NCBI RefSeq assembly: GCF_035083965.1
Contig: NC_089724.1
Span: 5,938,001 to 6,002,000, forward strand
Reading direction: 5' to 3'
From: Branchiostoma lanceolatum
Taxonomy: Eukaryota > Chordata > Leptocardii > Amphioxiformes > Branchiostomatidae
Length of the DNA: 64,000 bases
The translations under genes and the position numbers were made by a program. Positions 58,601 through 64,000 of this stretch are shown in pieces. Under the pieces are notes generated by a model that was given only the letters and a program-made list of their open reading frames with translations, did not search any database and had not been told where the DNA came from. The number at the start of each line of letters is the position of its first letter. Positions within the stretch are counted from its first letter, which is position 1.

Positions 58601-59747
58601 TTTGCAATCTGTGAGCATGTATTTTCTCATTTTTCAGCTGCTTTGTACGATTTACAGTATGGTTGAAAACTTTTTACTCTATTTTTGGAAACGGACGAAA
58701 ATTGATGCTTGCGCGGATGCCATCCGTCCAATAAACAACATGGCCTAATGGTCACTGTTTCGTCATATGCATCGGGTATCTCCGGGAGACTTTTGATGAC
58801 GCCGCTGTAGGATGGGTTTTCTTACCTCATATTGTTTCAAAGTTTCACCTGTAAATATCCTTATAACCTTTATGTCTTTTTCATCGAGCAGTCTGCTGAT
58901 CCGGTTGTTAAATATGATAAACTGCTAAATTTGATTGTCTTGTATTAATACGTATCCATCCCATCGGCACTGTTAACAAACCAACGGATTTTCAGAAAAA
59001 GAATTTACTCATACATGAGATATTTGGACAAAGACAAACATTTGGAAACTGCATCATTCCACTTTTCATCACTTTTATCTACGTATACATGCAACCATAG
59101 AACAATCATGGCTTTGTCTAACACCAGTGCAGCATTTACAACTAACGTTCAGTTACACTTGACACAATTATGACATTTCTTTCATTTACTCATTAATAAC
59201 TTGTCGTCTATTTAATTTTATTGACTCAAACAGTCATATGTTTCATGATATGACGTGCATTCCAGGATCTAGGAGGCAGATCTATCTAGCTGTGCCTAAA
59301 ATAAAGCATGGTTAGCATTCGCAAGGTATGCAAAACCCTTCCCTACGTGATTGAAATGTTTAATGCTGATGTGCATATGTATTATAAGAGAATAAGAGAA
59401 TACCGTAATGCTGATGTAAAGATGTAAACGTCAGATGATTTAATACCGCTATATAATAAATGTGACGATAAAGACTACTAAGTTCTTTGTGTTACACCAA
59501 AAACTTATTGCCTTAAGAAAACCTTTATGTCAATAATGGCATAGATACTATACTGGTACCCAGAAAAATCCTCACTACACATTCGTTCAATATGGAGCAT
59601 GATGATGATGATGATGATGATGATGTTGATATGCAAATATTGTACCCTGCAAGTAGCAGACCTAAGAGCGAGAACCAGATTCTTGTCGTAACGTTATGAT
59701 ATTATATCATTATCATGCACCTTGATTTTTCATTGTACCTCTACCAG
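55650..59747. other. Intergenic / possible upstream part of the SPT gene
   Basis: Apart from the TIR element at 56,841-57,297 and an (ATG)n-type tract near 59,600-59,625, no exon could be supported. The missing first exon or exons of the serine palmitoyltransferase gene should lie here, but none could be identified with confidence. Confidence 0.45.
56841..57297. mobile_element. Non-autonomous element with 17-bp terminal inverted repeats
   Basis: GGGAGACTAAACAGTTA at 56841-56857 and its exact complement at 57281-57297 bracket 457 bp without coding capacity. No clear target duplication was seen, so the superfamily is open. Confidence 0.65.
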
Positions 59748-62700
59748 GGTGGTCGCAAGTCCTCGGAAGATTATGAATCAACACCTTTCCTGGCAGCATG
59801 GTGGACGTACCTCAGCCTTGCTATTCTCGTTGCGTTTGGCTACCTGCGAGATTTTCTAAGGAGGATCGGGCTGGACAAAAATCACTCTGCCGATGGGAGA
59901 AAGAATATGAAGGTCAGGAAATAATTCGATAAATTCAGGACTCACCGAGTAAATGATTTTGAATAAACTTTCCTTTTTAATTATGCAAAGTAGTTTACTT
60001 AAAACCTAATCATCTTGAGATTTTATACATACCTACCGACAGACTAAATATGAAGACAATCCATCCGGGCATTGTTGACTTATCGCGTTCACTAGTAGAC
60101 ACACAAAAACACGCTCGGTAAAATATAACCTTCTCGGCGAAGGTGACTATTTCAGTCGGACAGAAAGGCAATTATTTTTATGGTAACGGACGATAAAAGC
60201 AGAGCTTCATAACTGATTGTGAGCGACGGGTACAAAGACGCAGTTATGGCTGCAACCCAACATGATAACGAATTCAAAAATACCTAACGTTGAGATACTT
60301 GCAATGGTTGAGAGCAACAATAGCGTAGGAAAAGTTTATGTCTGCTTAGTCATTTTTTGTATAGGTGAATTTTCGCTGTAGCTGAGAGTGCTCCTGAGCA
60401 GGCTACCTTTGTGTTCATGTGTGTGCACACTGACATTTGTAAGACAATGGTCAGGGGATTAGTGTTTACGTCACCCCCCCTTCCAATTCTTAGATATCAT
60501 ACATTCTTGGGTCTTATGTTGATAGATTTGCATTTTGCTGTGTCCAGAATATGTAGAAGGCTTTTTTCCGTGGCCACCACTCATGAGGCTTTTGGAAGTA
60601 GGGTCGAAAAAAGGCCCCCGCTACATTTTTTATCGTTAAACCTGCAAAACGAATCACCTTCAAGGGCACGCGCATCTTCTTACCTGAGTACAACTCTTCC
60701 ACAGTCCTGGAACAATGCTAGTTAGAAAATGTTATATTTCCTTAGCATTAAGGATTCGTATTGCTCTTTTCGCAGGAGTTTGTTCCCGTGTCATTTGAGA
60801 GTTTCGTCGACAGGAATATTCTCAAGCGCGTGAATCACTGTGTTAGCCGACCGATCAGCAGTCCTCCCACGGTAGAAGTTGACGTTTTGGAAAGGACCAG
60901 TGACGATGGGAATTGGCACTTCAGGTTAGCTATATAAGAATTGTTTTGCTTCGGACAAAACATCTATAGTTGACACAATTGGAACATTTCTTGTTTATAT
61001 TCCATTGAAACAGCTGAAGTTTCCCCATTACATTTTTGGATAATTCAAACGTGAGACTCGTATTTCTCTCTAGGTTAACAGGAAGGAAGAGGAGATGTAT
61101 CAATCTTGCCTCCTATAACTACCTTGGGTTTGCGGAGAATGAGGGCCCTTGTGTAGATGCCACTGCCCATGCCTTGCAGCTATACGGTGCAGGAGTTTGC
61201 AGCACCAGACATGAGCTCGGTAAGTTTCTTCAAGGCACTTTAGCCTACAATGATAGTCTTTCCCATACTGAAGTATCACTTTCTTGCTCATCAATTCAAG
61301 ACTGATCGATGATGACGTGGTCCATGTTTTGAGGCCTGTCTTGGGGCCAAAGATGCAGGCTTACTCAGTTGCGGTTCTAATTGATAAATATCTATTTCTT
61401 TATAACAAAAGGTAACTACAGAATACATGAAGAACTGGAGAGGACAACAGCAAGATTCCTGGGTGTGGACGACGCCATCACCTTCGGCATGGGTTTCTGT
61501 ACCAATTCTATGAACATCCCAGTCCTCGTGGGTGGTAAAGTAGGTATCTGTTAACTTTTCAGATGTAGTAGAATAGGTAGCCTAGGTGGATTTTAAGGCC
61601 GACATGAGTCTTACATTTTTGTACCAATTCAATGAACATCCCAGTCCTCGTGGAGAGGTAAAGTAGGTATCTGTTTTCAGATGTAGTAGAATCGGTAGCC
61701 TAGGTGGATTTTAAGGCCGACATGAGTCTTACATTTTTGTACCAATTCAATGAACATCCCAGTCCTCGTGGATGGTAAAGTAGGTATCTGTTTTCAGATG
61801 TAGCAGAATAGGTAGCCTAGGTGGATTTTAAGGCCGACATGAGTCTTAGATTTTTGTGACGTACCTGTATCTGTGACGTTATGTTTGCACCACGGCCGCA
61901 AAGGATATGTGGCAATGGGAAAACACACAAGCAAGTAAGATTTTATAAACATGATAACATAAAGGTGCGTGGCTATGAGTTATGGTTGTCAAAATCTGTG
62001 TATGGCAGGTCATCTGGGTAATCTTTAGTCTCATGTCAGATACCAGGCTTTTCAACTGAAACATACGAAAAGAAATGCTGTATTCTCAGGGCTGCTTGAT
62101 CTTGAGTGACGAGAAGAATCATGCCTCGATCGTGTTGGGTGCGCGGCTATCTGGATCTGTCATCAAAGTCTTCAAACATAACGGTAAGCAGAGTGTATTT
62201 GCTAGATGGTCTTCTGCCCTCGACGTTTGTTATGAATTCTTGCAAACATCATCCGGAAATTGTCGTCATAAGAAACCCAACTATTTTACCAGATATAGAC
62301 GATTTGGAGGAGAAACTGAGGGAAGCAATCATTAACGGCCGACCCAAGACACGCTGGGCATGGAGGAAGATCCTGATCATAGTGGAGGGGATCTACAGCA
62401 TGGAGGGCTCCATCGTCAAGCTGCTCGAGGTCATCCGTCTGAAAAAGAAATATGGGGCCTACTTGTACCTGGACGAAGCACATAGCATCGGGGCCTTGGG
62501 GGAGACGGGCAGGGGGGTGACTGAGCACTGGGGGGTGGACCCCAGGGACGTGGACATTATGATGGGCACATTTACCAAGAGCTTTGGGGCTGCAGGGGGC
62601 TATATTGCAGGATCAAAGGTTAGTTTTACCTAGTACGTAAGGCAAAGCGATCGAACCTCAGACTCTGGAGAAAGCATAACAATATCTGGTCTAGAAGTGC

Positions 62701-63643
62701 AATGCGGCTTCGCTACTGCATGTGTGATTAGCCCAGCACACTGCAACCCTCCCACTCTTTTCACGAAATGTGATCGGTTTCTTCAAGGGCAGGGGATTGA
62801 CGCTTGCGGTTTACATTTGAAGCTCTTTAGAAACGAATGCAATCCTTTACATTTTTTACAACATGTTCTATATGAGGCCAACCCTAAAGTTGAGCTCCAG
62901 CCCACTGATCCACGGAATTTGATCCATATGGCAAAGCAGCGTGGTTTTGTTACCCCTTGCGCCAAAAAAAACATTCAAATATTCATTGGTCAAAGGGAGA
63001 TGGTCAAATATAGAATTTGTTAGAAACTATATCATATTCTTTTTCAGGAATTGATCAACCACCTTCGAGCGTACTCCCACAGCACGCTTTACGCGTGCTC
63101 CATGTCAGCTCCAGTAGCACAACAAATCATATCCTCCATGAAGATAATTATGGGTGAGGATGGTACAGACAAAGGTATGGTTTGCTGAATGCCTTGGGAA
63201 AATAGACGAAATACGGCCATAAAGACGTGACTACCCGGCTGTGCTGATTTTATACTTTCGGTGTTAACTAACTTAATACAAACATCAGTTATGGTTAACT
63301 TGAAGATAAAAAAATCAAGTGTTAGATTTCTCTCTAAATGACATCTTCATGATCTCTAAATACAACATTAAAATTCTGCCAGCTGTATGGGAGAGGTGTT
63401 TCAACTTTTTGTAAGTATCGGATAAATGAAATCAAATTGTGAGAGGGATTTTACATCACGGTTCATAAAGATTCTTTCTTTGTATAATTTCACATATCAC
63501 TGAGCAGGTAAACTCAGGATTGCCCGACTGGCAACAAACACCAGGTATTTCCGACAGCGTCTGCGGGAGATGGGCTTTATCGTCTGTGGTGATGAGGATT
63601 CACCTGTTGTACCTTTACTCGTCTGTGTGCCTGCAAAAATCCT
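59748..63643 (+). CDS. SPTLC2: Serine palmitoyltransferase subunit 2/3 (partial, 8 exons)
   Basis: Exons are 59748-59912, 60776-60924, 61074-61219, 61412-61539, 62090-62183, 62293-62618, 63048-63174 and 63508-63643, with consistent phases. The product condenses serine with palmitoyl-CoA, the first step of sphingolipid synthesis at the ER, together with subunit 1. Visible features: one N-terminal membrane segment ([20 protein letters not shown]); the fold-type I aminotransferase core with [41 protein letters not shown] and [14 protein letters not shown]; the PLP-lysine motif [13 protein letters not shown] (exon 62293); then [14 protein letters not shown] and EDSPVVPLL. The lysine shows that this is the catalytic subunit type (SPTLC2/3), not SPTLC1. 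The 5' start is not fixed: an ATG at 59715 reads through the acceptor but has no family similarity. The 3' end lies beyond 64,000. Confidence 0.93.
59965..60144 (+). repeat. Interspersed repeat family A, short copy
   Basis: The copy carries TTTAATTATGCAAAG, then CTACCGACAGACTAAATATG and AATCCATCCGGGCATT. It ends ACCTTCTCGGCGAAGGT, matching the order of the other family A copies. It lies in an SPT intron. Confidence 0.65.
61499..61856 (+). repeat. Three tandem copies of an exon end plus donor
   Basis: Units start at 61499, 61621 and 61739 (122, 118 and 118 bp). Each contains the last ~40 bases of SPT exon 4 (ACCAATTC, then AACATCCCAGTCCTCGTGG), the donor AAA|GTAGGT and about 75 bp of intron. 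The second and third units differ from the first at a few bases. Confidence 0.9.
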
Positions 63644-64000
63644 GTAAGTTACTCAACGTGTTGAAAAATACATACCAGCATTAGTACAATTGCTTTTAAA
63701 ACACGATTGGCGATAAAAAAAACATGTTAGGGGTCAGCGGGCCAAATCAAGTCGATCCTAGTGATCCCATCACAATAGGACACTGATAGGTGGTGCTCTT
63801 CATACGGGATTTTGGACGAAAAGGGCTGATGAGTACCAGTTTTGTACCTACTAGACCCCGGGCCGGGATGGACGTTTTCCCTAATCCCTAGTAAAATTCA
63901 ACTCCTCTATATAAAGCTTGGAGAGCGCAAACAAAACCAACTAAGGTAATCGGCAGGAAACCGAAGGATGTAAATAGCGAGACTCGAACGTCATTTCGCA
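63644..64000. other. SPT intron reaching the window edge
   Basis: No further exon was found after the donor at 63,644. The last 60 bases contain AGCGAGACTCGAACGTCA, vaguely like a reversed B-box, but too little is present to call a SINE. Confidence 0.5.

Noticed and set aside
62075..62335. Read-through of SPT exon 5 into the following intron
   Set aside because: The donor ACG|GTAAGC at 62,184 and acceptor at 62,292 give the expected family sequence (HND then IDDLEEKL), while read-through leaves the family alignment and stops.

Overview
The window looks like nuclear DNA of an invertebrate chordate, most probably an amphioxus (Branchiostoma). The genes have many short exons with GT-AG introns. 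The window holds tRNA-derived SINEs, Tc1, RTE-like and Ty3/gypsy-type elements, many (AC)n microsatellites and a TTAGGG tract. It also encodes an LRR receptor with YWPWE-type tail repeats, which I associate with lancelets (inference). All exon models were read by hand from reading frame, splice signals and paralogue comparison; there is no transcript evidence.

Region 1 (1-16,980, minus strand) is the 5' part of an EF-hand plus WD40 gene of the WDR49/WDR64 type. It runs right to left and leaves the window at its left edge. Its roughly 10.5 kb intron (3,137-13,615) contains a complete intronless plus-strand gene (4,302-7,628) for a 1,108-residue LRR transmembrane receptor with a highly repetitive cytoplasmic tail. 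The same intron holds a foldback element, a hairpin and a decayed Tc1-like transposon. Region 2 (17,477-22,810, plus strand) is a six-exon SFT2-domain vesicle-transport gene whose start faces the start of the WD gene across about 0.5-0.7 kb.

Region 3 (23,514-54,140, minus strand) is the most interesting part. It holds a tandem cluster of four related genes for type II membrane proteins: short basic cytoplasmic tail, one membrane segment, coiled coil, furin-type site, short collagen helix, then one of two C-terminal heads. From left to right the heads are F5/8C (discoidin), 9-Cys, 9-Cys, F5/8C. The N-terminal halves group differently: genes 1 and 2 share one type, genes 3 and 4 another. Head and stem have therefore been recombined, with the switch point in the intron between the furin-site exon and the collagen exon. 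Gene 4 is probably dead: a 4-bp insertion breaks its N-terminus and a 7.3 kb Ty3/gypsy-type retrotransposon sits in its first intron. Gene 3, which lacks that insertion, preserves the empty site. An RTE-like element lies in gene 2, a small non-LTR fragment in gene 3, and a SINE in gene 4. A copy of the SFT2 3' flank lies between genes 3 and 4.

Region 4 (54,141-59,747) is intergenic, with a TTAGGG-type tract and a 17-bp-TIR element. Region 5 (59,748-63,643, plus strand) holds eight exons of serine palmitoyltransferase subunit 2/3 including the PLP lysine motif; the gene continues beyond the right edge. One exon end with its splice donor is tandemly triplicated there.

Functional reading (inference): genes 1-3 look like membrane-tethered, probably trimeric collagen-stalked recognition proteins that could be shed by furin, with exchangeable heads. 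This is a collectin/ficolin-like layout with different recognition domains.
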